NCBI GenBank assembly: GCA_015679605.1
Contig: JAAAVE010000037.1
Span: 5,598 to 41,729, forward strand
Length of the DNA stretch: 36,132 nucleotides
Reading direction: 5' to 3'
Source of the DNA: Podila epigama
Taxonomy: Eukaryota; Mortierellomycota; Mortierellomycetes; Mortierellales; Mortierellaceae
A program made the position numbers and the translations under genes. The notes beneath the pieces were generated by a model. That model saw only the letters and a program-made list of their open reading frames with translations. It did not search any database and was not told the origin of the DNA. Below are positions 1 through 12,572 of this stretch, piece by piece (position 1 is the stretch's first letter; each line of letters starts with the position of its first letter).

Positions 1-290
1 CAACAACAACATCAACAACAACAACAGCAACAGTCTTTTGACCATTTCCAGTTCCCTCCTTCTCTCCATGGCCGAGAACAACAACCAGAATTGTCCGTTG
101 ATAGTAATACATCATACCATCAAAGACGACCCTACTCTTTCCCATCCGCCCACTATCATCACAGCCAGCATCAACAGCACCAAGAGCAGCATTATTACCA
201 CTCTCAGCAACAACAGCAACATCATCATCTTCAACAGCAGCAGCAACAACAACAAGAAGAAGAACAGGAGCAGAAACAACATCAAAATGA
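1..290 (+). repeat. CAA/CAG-rich glutamine-coding tract
   Basis: Imperfect CAA/CAG (with CAT, GAA) triplet runs code for poly-Gln/His in the partial zinc-finger protein. Interruptions are frequent, so this is low-complexity coding sequence rather than a pure microsatellite. Confidence 0.85.
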
Positions 291-1035
291 ACAAGAACCA
301 CCACAATCGCAGACATCTCGTAAACATCGCCGGCAGCAGCATCGGCCAAGACAGCTCTTGCAGCAATCGCTTCATGCTGCAGGAAACGTAGATGGCTTCC
401 AAAAGTATCAGCAGCGGTTCTCTTCATCTGGCAATACCTCGATTGGTTCTACAGGCGCGTTCAACAACAACAACAACAACAATAACAGCAACTTTTGCAC
501 ACCATCCATGCCAAGTCTTTCACCAACTGAAACCTCGTCTTCGTCGTCCGCGTCATCGTCTCCCTTGTCCTCTTCCTTCTTTTACCGTGACCAAGTCACA
601 TCCTCGTCTGTACCCAATGCAAGAAATGGCAATGGTGGCGGTGGAAGTGGGGTAGGAAAGAATACAGGGGATGAAGGTGCAAAAACCAACCAGTCAAACC
701 TGCCAAACCTCCCTGGGACGGAAGGAATGACCGTGGTCCGAAACGAGGATGGGTCGATCATGGTGTACAATCCCATCACAGACGCCATGACCTTTCGATG
801 TGAACTGTGTCCTTTAGAATCCTTTGGTCGGATTCATGACTTGAAGCGACATCAAACCTCCAAGCACCAGGAAATGACCTGGCCTTGTGATTTCTGTCAT
901 CGACCGTTTGTCCGTCGCGATGCCCTTTTGCGCCATTATACCGTCAAAGCTGCTAGAGACGATGGTATCCATCCTGCAAGCCATGAGGTCGAGAGACTGT
1001 TGGAGGCGCGCGCACGCGCCAAAATGCTGTATTAA
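1..1035 (+). CDS. C2H2 zinc-finger protein, glutamine-rich (5' partial)
   Basis: The reading frame is open from base 1 to a TAA at 1033-1035, so the gene starts outside the window; 344 residues are visible. The first 100 or so residues are dominated by Gln and His from CAA/CAG runs. Asn runs, a Ser-rich stretch and a Gly patch follow, all likely disordered. The C-terminal 75 residues carry two C2H2-type fingers: CELC...HQTSKH, then CDFC with an RRDALLRH helix. The second finger has an irregular His spacing (RHYTVKAARDDGIH), a pattern I associate with fungal regulators. The protein is probably a sequence-specific DNA-binding transcription factor; its target is unknown. No intron is seen in the visible part. 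It converges on REV3. The family call is firm; no gene name can be given. Confidence 0.85.
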   Translation, partial: QQQHQQQQQQQSFDHFQFPPSLHGREQQPELSVDSNTSYHQRRPYSFPSAHYHHSQHQQHQEQHYYHSQQQQQHHHLQQQQQQQQEEEQEQKQHQNEQEPPQSQTSRKHRRQQHRPRQLLQQSLHAAGNVDGFQKYQQRFSSSGNTSIGSTGAFNNNNNNNNSNFCTPSMPSLSPTETSSSSSASSSPLSSSFFYRDQVTSSSVPNARNGNGGGGSGVGKNTGDEGAKTNQSNLPNLPGTEGMTVVRNEDGSIMVYNPITDAMTFRCELCPLESFGRIHDLKRHQTSKHQEMTWPCDFCHRPFVRRDALLRHYTVKAARDDGIHPASHEVERLLEARARAKMLY

Positions 1036-1283
1036 AACAACACACATTTTTTTTCCAAACACATAATTCCTCTTCAATCGTTTTCGCTATAATCTCTACT
1101 TTTTTTTTTACTTTCTTTACCAACCTAATATGTAACATTACTATACAACAAATTGCACGAATACCATAGACTCCCATTTCTCTAATTCCCCTGCCTAAAA
1201 GCTACCATAGACCAAATAAACAGGGAACAGTGCCGCTATTCATTCTGGAAAACAAAACGAAAAAAAAGAAAGAGAGAATATCT
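1036..1283. other. convergent 3' intergenic region
   Basis: About 250 bp lie between the stop codons of the zinc-finger gene (+) and REV3 (-). The sequence is AT-rich with T- and A-runs and an AATAAA at about 1215-1220 on the + strand. It fits 3' UTRs and polyadenylation signals of both genes. No coding signal seen. Confidence 0.6.
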
Positions 1284-4200
1284 TTATTCCTGCGGATCGA
1301 CAAGATCCTCCAGATCACGTATCACGCGTTCCGCCAAAACACGCGACATCTGTAAAGAGTCTTGAGCCTTGCGTCGTTGCCAAAACACATTGCACTCTAT
1401 ACTCTCACAGGCCACACTCTCGAGCCCCTTTCCACCATCCGAGAGTGGGTTCTTCATAGCAAACGCAATCTCTCCCGAACTGGTCTTGACCATGGTCCTT
1501 TGCACACCTCCCCCACCATTCGGGGCTGCACGGCAACATGAACTGCATACTTCCATCGTTGCCTTGGCTAATCGATCCGCCTTGTTCAGCCGTTGAAGAA
1601 CCATTGTCATTGATCGAACTCGATTTTTCTCTGAGCTACATTCCGCACATATGTCTACGTATTTCGTGTTGACAGAAAAAAGTTCGAAGAATGATATAAA
1701 ATGAGCCAACGAACATAACCAAAGCAAGCAGAAGCGTTCAACATACATGTACATAAAACTAAAAACAAAATATCCATACCTTTGATTGAACCCTGTCCAG
1801 CGACAAGTTTCCCACAGATCAGACAGAGTTGACTTTGATAGTAACGGTCAATCCTCGATCCAATCGACACAAAGCCTTTACCGCCACGACGTTTTGGTTT
1901 GAATCGCTTAGGTCGTCCTGCAGCTGCTGCCTTCATTTCTGCATTCGCAAGTCCCTCTACCTCAGCGTTGCCTATCAGACCTTTTGCTTCTAATCCTGCT
2001 TTACTTTCAATACCACCACCTCCTCCGCTGCTATCACCATTGCCACTTCCTCCTCGGGAGTCAGCTGCCTCTACCTGAGTGTTCTCTTCTACTTGAACAG
2101 CTGGTAAGGCTGCTGCTGCTGCAATAGCAGCATCCGATTCTGCAGCTACCAAGGCTGAGGTGCCTGCTGTTGGCAACACATCACTAGGATCGGTCATGAG
2201 TAAAGGCACAGCTCGCTTGACCCTTGGCATCTCCTCAAACCAAGACTTGACATCTGCGCCTGCCAATTGTAATATCCGTTCCAACGAAGGAATGATCATT
2301 TTGCGGATATAATACTCGCCATTGAGTCGCAAATCCTTGTTTTTGAGCAACTCTTTGGGTTCTACCACCTGATCTGTCAATCGTGCTCCTGGATCACCAT
2401 GGACCACCACATAGGGCACACGTTCTCCGTATTGAGGTTGAGCCCTTGGATCGAGGTCCATGCGTCGAGCACTTACAACCGCTCCAGGCGGCGGTACACC
2501 ATTTTCACTATCAATGAGTGGGGTGAAAGGAGACAAAGAAATAATCGATTTTTTGTTAGCTTGATTTACTTGTCGAATGGATACAGAACAGAGAAGAACA
2601 TCGAAACAAAAATTTGTCTATGCATCCATTTTTTTTGGTACCTGTATCTCTCCATTTTGACAGCCTTTCCAAACATCAGGTCTGGCACTGGAATACGGCC
2701 ATCAAGGATCTTTGTCAATTGCCGAACAAAGTATGATTTGACTGACGACAAATCCTGTGTCCTAAACATTGTTCTTGGAATAAACACCAGGATGTAAAGA
2801 GTGTTATTCGTCATGAGAAAAAAAAACGAGGCGCGTTTTCCTTTCCCCACACGTCATAGCTCCATTGCAAGTACATCAATGGAGCTCAAGACAAGGAGCA
2901 TGAAGCGTATGCAATTCAGACATTGAGAGACTTACTTGATAGACGTCTCCATAATCTTTTGAGCTGCTACGATACCATCTCGTCGAATGGTCTCGATGCC
3001 CTTGGCATCAAAAATCGGCTCGGTCTGATGTGGCGACTCAAAGGATGCCCCAACATAACGCTTCTTGGTCACCAAGAAGCAAGGATGATACACCTTCTCA
3101 AACTTGAGTTTGACTGGCCGAGGATTCATCTTTGTAATCGTCTCAGAGATATCATACCCGATCGCAAACGCTTCTTCCCTTGTTCGACCCTTCAGGTGCA
3201 CAAACATACTGTCCGTGTCGCCATACACAACCTTGGCATTCCATTTTGGATGCTCATTGACAAACCGAATCGCTCGCTCCAACGTCTCTCGACCACTGCT
3301 CACAATCGAATCCGCAATCTCGGTCGCTGGCATCCGTCCAGAGAACGAAGCGGAAGTGTACCCATATGTGACATTGGCAATGAACTTTAGACCTAACTGT
3401 CGTGCATCAAGCAACTTTAACAGGGACTTGTTGTCCGGGTATTCCCTCATTGCCTTCTTGACCATCACTCGTGTCTCCAACAGCTCTGTCAGCATGCGAG
3501 CAAGCAGACTCTTTCGAATGTCCTTGTTCACATACATCATATTGTTTGGAGCAACTGGCATCAAGCGACGTGTACGTGTTAATTACCATGATTTAACCCC
3601 ACAAATAGAATGTATATAATGAGAGAAAGAGAGAGATAGAGAAAGTGCGCGCGCAGGTGTAAGAACATTTGTTTTTTTCCCTTACCTTTCAAGTGATCCT
3701 GGAAAAGCGGAAGGATCCCGTCTTGGATCTTGTACTCTGTTACGCCCAATCTTGTCCCACCTCCAAGTTTTCCCAAGCATGTCGAATAACAATAATTATA
3801 AGCAATCATCACACTTGGGTACAAACTCTGAAAGTCCAACACAACCACTGGATCTTCATAGAATCCAGATTCGGGTTCCATCACCATGGGGATAAATTCC
3901 AACGCTCTCTGAGCTCCCACCTGAGCTCGACTCGGCGAAACCATCAAAAAGTTTTCGGGTTTCCCAAGGCGTACCATCAAACTCTCCACCTTGTACTGTG
4001 AACCACGTGATATGACACTAAAGAAATCTACACCAAAGACGCGCGCGAATTCACTTGTCCTTGACACCAATTCCTGTTTGTCAATCAATTGCAATACATA
4101 CTGTGTTTGGTGGAGATAGTTGCGAAAAACGCGCGATTGTTGAACAGCCGATCCACTTTTCCACCATTTCGTAAGCGTTTCGTATGAATAATGCGGCACC

Positions 4201-7200
4201 CTAAACGCTCAAGCGCGTATAATGTAATAGTGAGTTAGTGAATGTTGTGTCAAGGAAACAAAAGTGAGAGAGTTATGTAAGACAGAGAAAAGTAAGGCAC
4301 CATATCCAACATGGCATCATTATCTCATTTTATCGCCCTATGTCATCCAAGAAAAATAAAAGAAACCAAAACGTGCTCATACCTCTGTTGCAACGCATGA
4401 AAGACAACATTGCAAAAGCTATAATTTGTCAAGGCAATCTCAGTCCGAATCAATCGCCAGACATTGAACAAGTGTCGTCCTTGGAACTTGAGCCCAGAAG
4501 TATGTGTGCTATTGAAGGATTCGCGTGCCTCCTTTGCACTCTTTGAGAGAACCGGTGGTCGTAATGGCCGAATCCTCGAGAGTAACTTGGACATGTCTAA
4601 TCCAAACAAGGTCAGGTATCGATCAACAAGGTAACCCCAAGAGAGATTGTTCACTTCATAGCCAGCCAGAATATCAGGGTCCAGCTCCAAAACTCTACGA
4701 ATCGTGGCATTCAACATGTCCCCCTCATCATTGGCCACAATGATATCGGACCCTGAGAGATCTGTGGCCAGCTTTGGTATGAGCCCAGCCTCGGCATGCG
4801 TAATGACACCTAGTCGATACCTACGTGTTGCGGTTATAAATGCCACATTGGGATAATTACTCGGGATTAGCCAATTCTGACCTTTTTTTTTTGGCTTGTA
4901 TAAACTCCAATCCAAAAGGAAATACACAACTCACCCTGGAATCCATCCATTCGATACGACACCTTCCCGATCCGCATGCCAGCAATAAAAAACCGCCAGA
5001 ATACGGTCATGTTTCGGGTCTGGTAATAGCCCTCCTCGCGTCTCACAATGTACCTCAAGACTTAGAACATCCATAAAATCCTTTTCAAGAGCAATCGAGC
5101 CTGCCACTTTCGTCGGACTGGTCTTGTACCCAAAAGGGTTCTTCTGAGTTGGCCCTTCAATCTGTGAGATGAGTTCCTTTCGTTTCTGAGTCGATGCTGT
5201 GGCTGCCGATCTCAATGATGCTTTGGCTCGTCGGTCCTCCTCTTCTAGCCATGCCTTGATCTCGGCAGCCGTAGGTGGCACTTGCACTGGTTCCCAGTAC
5301 TTGAAATTATCTCCCGGCGCATATGGCGCGGTGGTTGTATAACCCAATTGACTCTTGAATGGCTTCATGGTGTTCAATCCATGAGATTGTAGCTTAAACT
5401 CTTTCCCACCAAACACTTTGGGTTGAGCAGACACATCCGCTTCATTAGAATAGTACGGCTTCTGATGCACGAAATCTGGTAGGCCATATTGAGCAAACGA
5501 ATTCTGCAGTTCATATACAGTCGGTGGAGGAGGCATGAACTGGAGAATTCTACTGGTGGTAGTAGTGGTTGTGGTGTTGGTGGTGTTGGTGGTAGTAGTT
5601 GTAGTAGTTGCAGTAGTAGCAGTAGCTGTTGTTGTGGCAATCGTGTTGGCTGCATCTGCTTGGGAAGGACGTGAATCTGGTAGAGAATCTGGTGAATCCG
5701 GTGTCAAGTTAAGCTGAGACTGTTCAAAAGAGTCCTCAACAAGAACCCGACCTCTTTTCTTCTTCATCTCATTGTTCATGTCCAAGTATATCCGGGGTGA
5801 GACCGGCTCAACACCATTGTCTGGAACGCTTGTCGAGCGACTAGGAACAAAGTGGTTGTCAAGGTCTTGTCCATTACCCATTCTGCCTGTCTGTTCCTGG
5901 TCGTCCATCACACCATTTGTCATAGATGTCCCTGTCGGGTAAGGAGTGGTTTCAGAAAACGATACATGGTGCGAATCGTCATGACCCGGGGATGTTGCCC
6001 GTGGAGGGGAAAAGATGAACGCCGGCCGTTCCAACGGTGGCGAGGGCGAGGACCACATTCCATCCATCTTGGCTATAAAGTAATCTCGGTCAGGCGACGC
6101 AGGCTCGGGATATCCATGCCGTACTCTAACATATACGCACTCATGAGTCGGATGGTTGCAAATATCTCGCATGTCCAACTTTCAATATAATATGTGCCAA
6201 GTGTTACCTTGTTGGCACCTCGATACAATCCAAAACCAATTTGTCTCGAAACTTTCGCTTGTTTCTACGTCGGTCACTCTTTTCTACATGGCATTACGGT
6301 TGTGGAAGAACGATAGCTGAAGACGTTATCCCTGCATTCTTTCATTTCACCGTTGATTTTCTTCAATTACTTTTTGAGTGTGAATTTACCTTTTTCAAAA
6401 ACGCGTTGATCTTTTCGCGTATCTTGCCAGTCATCGCCTCCACCGTCAAATTGAGGGATGCCTATCTCAGGAGGATCATTCGAATCTGACCCACTCCCTA
6501 CAGCACCTAGGAAACGCGTATAACAACAGAAATATGAGTTACTTCATTGGTTATTATCATTCTTCACAATTTCTTCCGTCGAAAACAATTTTGATCCCTC
6601 ACCCTCTTCAGCTTTTTTTTTTTTTTTTTTTACCTTCTACCGCGCTCGATTCATGTGTTTCTGTATCCAAGCCTCCAAGTTCATCCCAAATGTCAATGTC
6701 ATCCATAAAGTCTTCCAAGTCAAATTCATCCATGTCCATGTCTGGAAGTGACATGTTATCACCATCCTGATCTTGTACATCTCCTTCAAGTGCCTCAAGT
6801 CCCGGAAATAATCCCTGCTGTGCTCCCATCAGTTCTTGGGGCTGACTCAAGGCCTAGAAAACGAATACATATATAGTTAGAATGGATGATCTTCATCAAA
6901 GTAACGCAAAGTAGAAATGACAGTATTGTAACATACCGATTGAGATGCAATAATAGACTCATCTACAAGAATAGAGGATTCCGCCTCATGGTACATAAAA
7001 GACGCGTCCTGTGATTGTTCATCCTCTTGCTCTTCTTGTGCCGCCACCTTATTAACCCGGGGGCATAAATAATCAACAGCCTCATATGCTGTTGGAAACG
7101 AACGCGCCAACGGATCTTCCTTCACTTTGAATGTCTCAAACGTTGCTCCGAGCTGGTGTAATTTTTCCGCTTGGCTGGATTGCATCATTTCCTTCACCAA

Positions 7201-8721
7201 ATCTGCTACCATGTGCTTTGTAAAGTCATGGTTCAACCATGGAATCCCTTCTTTATCTCTAGCCTGAGTCATGGGTGGTTCTTGAGAAGGCAAATTAAGA
7301 ACCTTACGTCTTCTAGCATCGTCCTATGTATATATATATTCACCCAAGGAATTGTCAACGTTTGGTGACGATAACAGCCAGCCTTATGGACAGGTGCATA
7401 TATGAACAAAACCCCACAATAAACAAACGCAAGACCACAAGATCATCTTTTGTTATTACCTCCCAAAGACTCGCCACGGACGGTACTTGTGCTGTACTCG
7501 AAGGCGGCTGAAAACATTCATCCAAATTTTTGTGTAAATCACGCTCAAGTACTCTATCTCGGTTGACAATTTTGTCCACCGTTGTATCCATCTCCAATTC
7601 ACAGTGTGAGATCCGACCAGGATCCTTGTCACGAGCCCATATCCGAGTATCCCCAATAGAAGCCCTAATCATTCGTAACGGGCTGTCACCAGGCTCCGCT
7701 TCTGTGAAAATAAAAAAAAAGTAGAATGCAATACAGCGTTGATTAGTATCGAGTAAGTTTACCACAAACCTCCATCATTTGACTTGTTTTGTTCCTTTTT
7801 ACCTGGCACTTCATTCCTGAACAGAGCATCTTCTAGTTCAAGCCATCCCATGCCAAACAAGTTAAAATCAATAAAGAACTGTAATCGATAAGGGACATGG
7901 GCCTCAAATGGTTGAAAATGTGTTGCCATGATCGCTCCACTTCTCATCAGATCAACAATCCGACTCTCAAAATCAGGATTGAACAAGTAGATCTTGAGAA
8001 AGTATGAATATCCTACGTGGTATCCATAAAAGGGTATGCCCTTGATGGGTGTAATCGCTGCAATATATTGTGATCGTCGTAAATCCTGTGGTGCATTGAA
8101 TGCAATCGCGGCTGCATAGTTCAAACTCGTACCCAGTTGATGGATATATGCGTGTACTACAAGTAGGAGAAAAAGTGATGTTAGAATACTTGTCATATGT
8201 AATAGTGCATACTCACCCTTATTCAAAAAAAATCACTTTTTATGTGTACTTGCATTTGGAAGGTTCCAGTGAACCCTCGTACGGGACATAAAAGTAAGGA
8301 TATGCCTATAGCTGAAGGAGATTAGTACATTGAGATGCAAACCAACGGTTGGAAAAAGAAGAAGAAGAAGTGGGAATTCAAACAAAAAATAAGGTGGGTG
8401 AATACCTGATGAATATGAACACAACACTTTTGCCCTGCTTCATTCGCACCAAAGATCCTCATCACAGGCACTTTTTGAACCGGAATATGTGGTGGCAAAA
8501 ACTGGCAAGTATGCAGATCCAATGGTCCAGGCACTTGCATCGCATAGTCAAGATCTGCTATTCGAGACTTGAAACGTACTTGTCTTTGACAATCTCCGTC
8601 TATCCTTTTGATGAAGAGAATTTAAATCCATCCAAGTGAGTAAAAAAAGTAAGAGAGATACTTTATGTATCTTCCTGAAGTTGTGCCTGTCACACCGCGG
8701 GAGACAGTATACCATTACCAT
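1284..8721 (-). CDS. REV3: DNA polymerase zeta catalytic subunit (REV3)
   Basis: Error-prone B-family polymerase for translesion synthesis, working with Rev7. Proposed exons, 5' to 3': 8721-8713, 8567-8406, 8305-8254, 8156-7803, 7701-7460, 7323-6937, 6853-6634, 6506-6390, 6283-6208, 6125-4935, 4820-4383, 4200-3686, 3554-2936, 2773-2642, 2507-1780, 1654-1284; phases all agree, giving about 1870 aa. Visible: N-terminal RIADLDYAM and IPFYGYHVG; an acidic linker and poly-Thr run; a Rev7-binding-like [10 protein letters not shown] near residue 730; exonuclease-like motifs without catalytic Asp ([15 protein letters not shown]), as is usual for Pol zeta; DFQSLYPS (motif A) and YGDTDSMF (motif C); C-terminal CLIC/CAEC and CSSC/CESIEC pairs for CysA and the Fe-S CysB site. 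An Ala/Gly/Ser-rich insert precedes CysA. The tiny first exon gives MVMSRI, aligning without gaps to the known N-terminus pattern; this start is the least certain part, since an alternative start at 8540 would drop the conserved RI..DY segment. Confidence 0.95.
5544..5640 (-). repeat. trinucleotide-rich tract encoding poly-Thr
   Basis: An imperfect GGT/AGT/TGT triplet run on the + strand is read on the minus strand as Thr with Asn and Ala inside the REV3 linker, just before the Rev7-binding-like motif. It is low-complexity and probably length-variable between strains. Confidence 0.8.
8157..8253 (-). other. REV3: GC-AG intron in REV3
   Basis: A 97-nt intron whose donor reads GCAAGT instead of GT and whose acceptor is TTGTAG. 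The only nearby GT donor (8249-8248) puts the next exon out of frame. The GC donor restores the frame and gives EPSKLHAYIHQL, which fits the Rev3 family. The context around the GC matches the known consensus for GC donors. Confidence 0.75.
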
Positions 8722-8987
8722 GGTTGACCTCAAGGGCTTCCTTGATAGCAGTAGGAAGTATAAAGGAAGTGTCCGCATTCATTTTTGGTTTAACAATCAA
8801 GGTGCTAAAATGAAAAGTGTTGACATGCAATTGGGAAAATGAATGCAAGAATAAATACATTCTGGCTGGATTAATTTTGCCACCAATCTCATTTGACACT
8901 CACGTGAGGGACGCGTTGTGTTCTTCGGGCCAAATTTTTTATCAAAATAAATATCAAACTACGAGTCAAAATAACATATCAAATACT
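8722..8987 (-). promoter_or_regulatory. REV3 5' region behind the protease 3' end
   Basis: 266 bp lie between the stop of the M28 protease gene and the proposed REV3 start, both on the minus strand. The sequence is AT-rich and no distinct promoter motif was recognised. The context just before the REV3 start, ACCATGG, is favourable. Confidence 0.4.
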
Positions 8988-11900
8988 TTACACGACAATC
9001 CCCTTTTGTATCATCAACAATCCAGGACCTTTGCCTCCGCCGAGTAATGCCCACTTGGGCAAGTGATTTCTCATATGCGTAAACGCTGGAATCTGTTGAT
9101 GATCCCACTCGTCGTAGAGGCATCCAAGAACACCCTTCACTGTAGGCGCGTCCTTGTTGGCCACCTTGTACACCACCTCCAAATCCCAGGTCTGGTTATA
9201 CTCGCGCTTAAAGGCAGACATGCCTGAACGGCTAGCACTCATCACAGTGCCAGATCGGAATCCTTCCTCTGGCTCCTCGAATCCTGCCAACTGGATCTTG
9301 ACAATGGGCGATTGCTTACCCTCGGCTGTTGGGAAGGTAACCTGACAAAGACGTGAATCTTTGGCTGTCCAGACCACATGAACTGATCGATAGAGGGCCT
9401 TGGACTGGGTGTTATCATCGTCTTGGAAGAGATCCTTGTCCTCATGGTACTCTGGCTTGGATACCTGAGACTTGATAATCTCCTCACCCGTCGTTTTAGA
9501 CCAAGTCACAAGAGAAGGCACACCTCCTTTATACACACATTGGATCAAGGCACCCTTGGTAGTAGAGTCAGGGCCACATTCGCGAATCTGGGCTTCAGGA
9601 ATATGTGCCATAACGGCATCGAGATTCTTGGCCGTGCGGACAGTGACAGTGGAAGTATCATGGTCGAGATCATAAATCTGGCGCCAAATCAGCTTGTTGG
9701 GGGCATTCTCTGCAGAGTAAGGGAAGACAAAGCAAGCAGCAACGAAGAGGGATGCTGTCAAAAGCAAACTGACTTGTCCCATCTTGCGGAAGTTGGCCGA
9801 CCGGTGGATAGTAGGAATCAAAGGCATGACGCAGTTCAGTGCGCAAATGGCAAACATTCCCATAACTATTGATAATATGCATGTAAAACAGTTAGTTAAG
9901 CATCCCAGACATGTAGAGCAGAACATTGAGGGTTTCTTCTTGTGCACATATGTGTATATGAGACAGTAGCAATACGACAGAGAAAACAAACTTACTGGCC
10001 AAGGAAGGCGTGCCATCGACAAGGGTTCCACTCATGGCAATCATATTAGTGACAGCGATATCGAGGGCCATCGTCAGCGGGAAAAAGTTGATCCAGAGAC
10101 GTCCCAATGTCCAGGCAGTTCCCCGTCTCTTTGGATACACGGAAAGGTAGGCAATAATCATGGAGGTGAAAGTGAACCAGCTGATGAAGTAGAGCATACC
10201 AACATCCAGTTTGCGTGCAATAATTGTTGCGCCGATCAAGAGCGTCCACCAGAAGAGAACCATGCCGACATTTGCCACCTGTTCCGAATCGAGACGAGTC
10301 CGCTCAAGTGCGAGCTCCAGAGGGCCAAAATCGCCTTTGAGTTCTTGTTCCAGCTTCACCCAGGCCCACTGGACACAAATGATGGCAGTACAGCTCTGGA
10401 AGACAAAGAAGAGGAATGCGATCCAGTGCTCGCCATAGGCAAGCATTGGGTTGACCTTGTTGATGATCGCAGCAAATCCGATTGAGGTGGCAAAAGCAGC
10501 GACAAAGCTCGTCAGCATTGCGAGATAGCTGCGAAGAACCACACCAAGAGTCAGGCCATGTTTCTTGGCAGAGATAATGGCCCATGCAATGAAAACCGGT
10601 ACAATGATGAGCAGGTTGTAGTTGAGTGTCAAGAATGTGTTAAAGGAATAGACCAGCATGAAAAGACCGGCGATGTCATAGTAGACGCTGGCCTCGGAGG
10701 ATATAATGCCCTTGGGTTTTGTCAAATAATCAGAGTCGGCAATGCTTCGGACAGGGACCAGGGCGGTGTTACCCATGTGCTGGAGAGATCCTGGAGAAGT
10801 GTGTTCAATATCATCGTGCAGAGTATGGTAGAATGCTCTGCGACTATAGAAAGCAATGTCCAGTCCCGGCACGTTGTTATAAGTATAGACTGCAAAATCG
10901 GTGTTGCTATTGATTGTAGAAGGAAGATATGTTAGGTTGTGTTTCTTGCTTACATCGCTTGGAACGCACTCAAATCATAGCATGGCACTGACCAATAGCA
11001 GTGACAACACTTTTTACCTCTTGATGAGCTCAAGTTGAAATACATCGTTACCAAAGACGTTGGCATGAGGTGAATTGCCCACCTTGCTGTAGTGTGAAAC
11101 TAGAGCCTTGTTACTGGCGCGGAAAAGGAGAGCTCTACCACCGGCGCCGGCTCCCTCTGATAGTTTTAGAGTGGTGTGGGAATTAAATAAATTGTGAGTG
11201 GTCGTGTCATGGAGACAAGCATAATAGGACAGTACAAGATAGAATACAGCTGTGCAGAGTAAATACTGACCGAGATTGACGAACGCCTTGACATCTTTGC
11301 TCCAGGGATGTTTCATAAAGGCAACAGCACCGTAGAGTCCTACTTCTTCACCATTGTTGATGTTGAAAACAACGTTATGTCGGACTGGGTGGGTGATGAG
11401 GTTGCGGATCATCTACAAATAGAGTAAAGATGGAGTATTCGCCATTTAGATGTGTGAACCTTGTCAAGGTGCGAGTTGTCCATACAAAGCATCACTCTAG
11501 CAAATTCTTGGACGAGATAGAACCAGAGCAAAGAGCAAAAGAGAGAAAAAAAAAAGAAGGTTACCTCCAGAATGACAGTAACACCAATGCCATCGTCTGT
11601 GGCACCATGACCGATGAGGACAGAGTCTAAAGGATGGTTAAAATTGCGCTATCGTTAGTGATCGAAACTTTGTCTTGTTTTCTCGTTTTCTTCAAGGCCC
11701 CAAAACGGAGAAATAACTAAGCCAGAATGGCTCAGTTGCAACCCTAAAAAAGGAAGAAAGACCAACAACGCTTCTGTTCGCAAGAATGTGTGAAGGGTAA
11801 ACCACCCAAAACCAACCCCAATGGATTTTTGGATATTTTTCCGAAATAATGATCGAGCAGATGGGGCGATCACGTATATCAAAAGGGACTGAAGAGGAAG

Positions 11901-12572
11901 ACTTCTTGACATGGAGGAGGATGGACATGCGAACAACACATTGAACAAAACACTCATCATAGATAATTTCTTACCAAAGTGAGCACTGACAACAAGTGCT
12001 TCGGGGCGACCGGTCGACTGACCTTCTGCCCGACCTGCAGTTCCAACAACGCGCACCAAGATGTTGGAGGACTCGTAATACTCGAGACGCGTGGCATTGC
12101 TCAGGATGTTCTTGGCCATGGACAGCTTCACATGGTCGTCTGCAACCTCAACAGTGCGACCAAGCGCTTTGGCTTCATCTTGAAGTTTTCGAACAGTTTG
12201 AACAAGGTAATCACGGACGCGCAAGTTCTCACGTGAATTGATGGGATGGGGCTTTTGAGCGATCTGCTCAAGATGCTGCCATGCCCACTTGCCTGCAAAG
12301 TCATTGGGACCAGTTGCCTCTTCGACGGAAAGCGGCTCGGGAAGGGCGTGGCGCTTGTAACTGATGACGGCGCCAATGACAAGGTAGGACACCACCATCA
12401 AGAGAAAAACACCAGCCATGCGGCGCCACGAGCCTTGGTTCATGCGACTGGCGGGTGTTCGAAGGTCCCTCAATTCAGGGTCGCTGCTGCTCCTTGTGAG
12501 CAAAGGGGTGTGTTCCGAGTAGGGTCGCTCCGAATTCTCGGCGTCACCGCCATGGGCCGTAGGCGTAGACAT
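8988..12572 (-). CDS. vacuolar membrane zinc metalloprotease, M28 family (PFF1-like)
   Basis: Exons 12572-11975, 11626-11565, 11412-11271, 11156-11018, 10906-9996 and 9865-8988 join in phase to 909 aa, close to the size of fungal PFF1 (just under 1000 aa). After a short cytosolic tail comes one membrane segment (residues about 50-68). The M28 aminopeptidase domain follows with all metal ligands in place: AHFD, GATDDG, NNGEE (residues 239-243), NLEGAG and FYHTLHDD (His about 341). Roughly eight hydrophobic segments come next, for example GLFMLVYSFNTFLTL and WIAFLFFVFQSC, and then a C-terminal soluble domain of about 250 residues. This order is diagnostic of the fungal vacuolar membrane protease family; the physiological substrate is not established. 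The start is the first ATG of a long exon. The gene is head-to-head with VPS26. Confidence 0.92.

Noticed and set aside
112-402. Minus-strand frame of poly-Leu/Met composition
   Set aside because: It is the complement of the CAA/CAG glutamine tract of the zinc-finger gene; no family feature.
5489-5717. Plus-strand frames rich in Val, Gly, Ser and Cys
   Set aside because: They are the reverse complement of the poly-Thr coding run in REV3 and have no start context or domain.
6241-6489. Plus-strand frame of 82 codons opposite REV3
   Set aside because: The minus strand here carries two in-phase REV3 exons (6506-6390 and 6283-6208) that explain the sequence.
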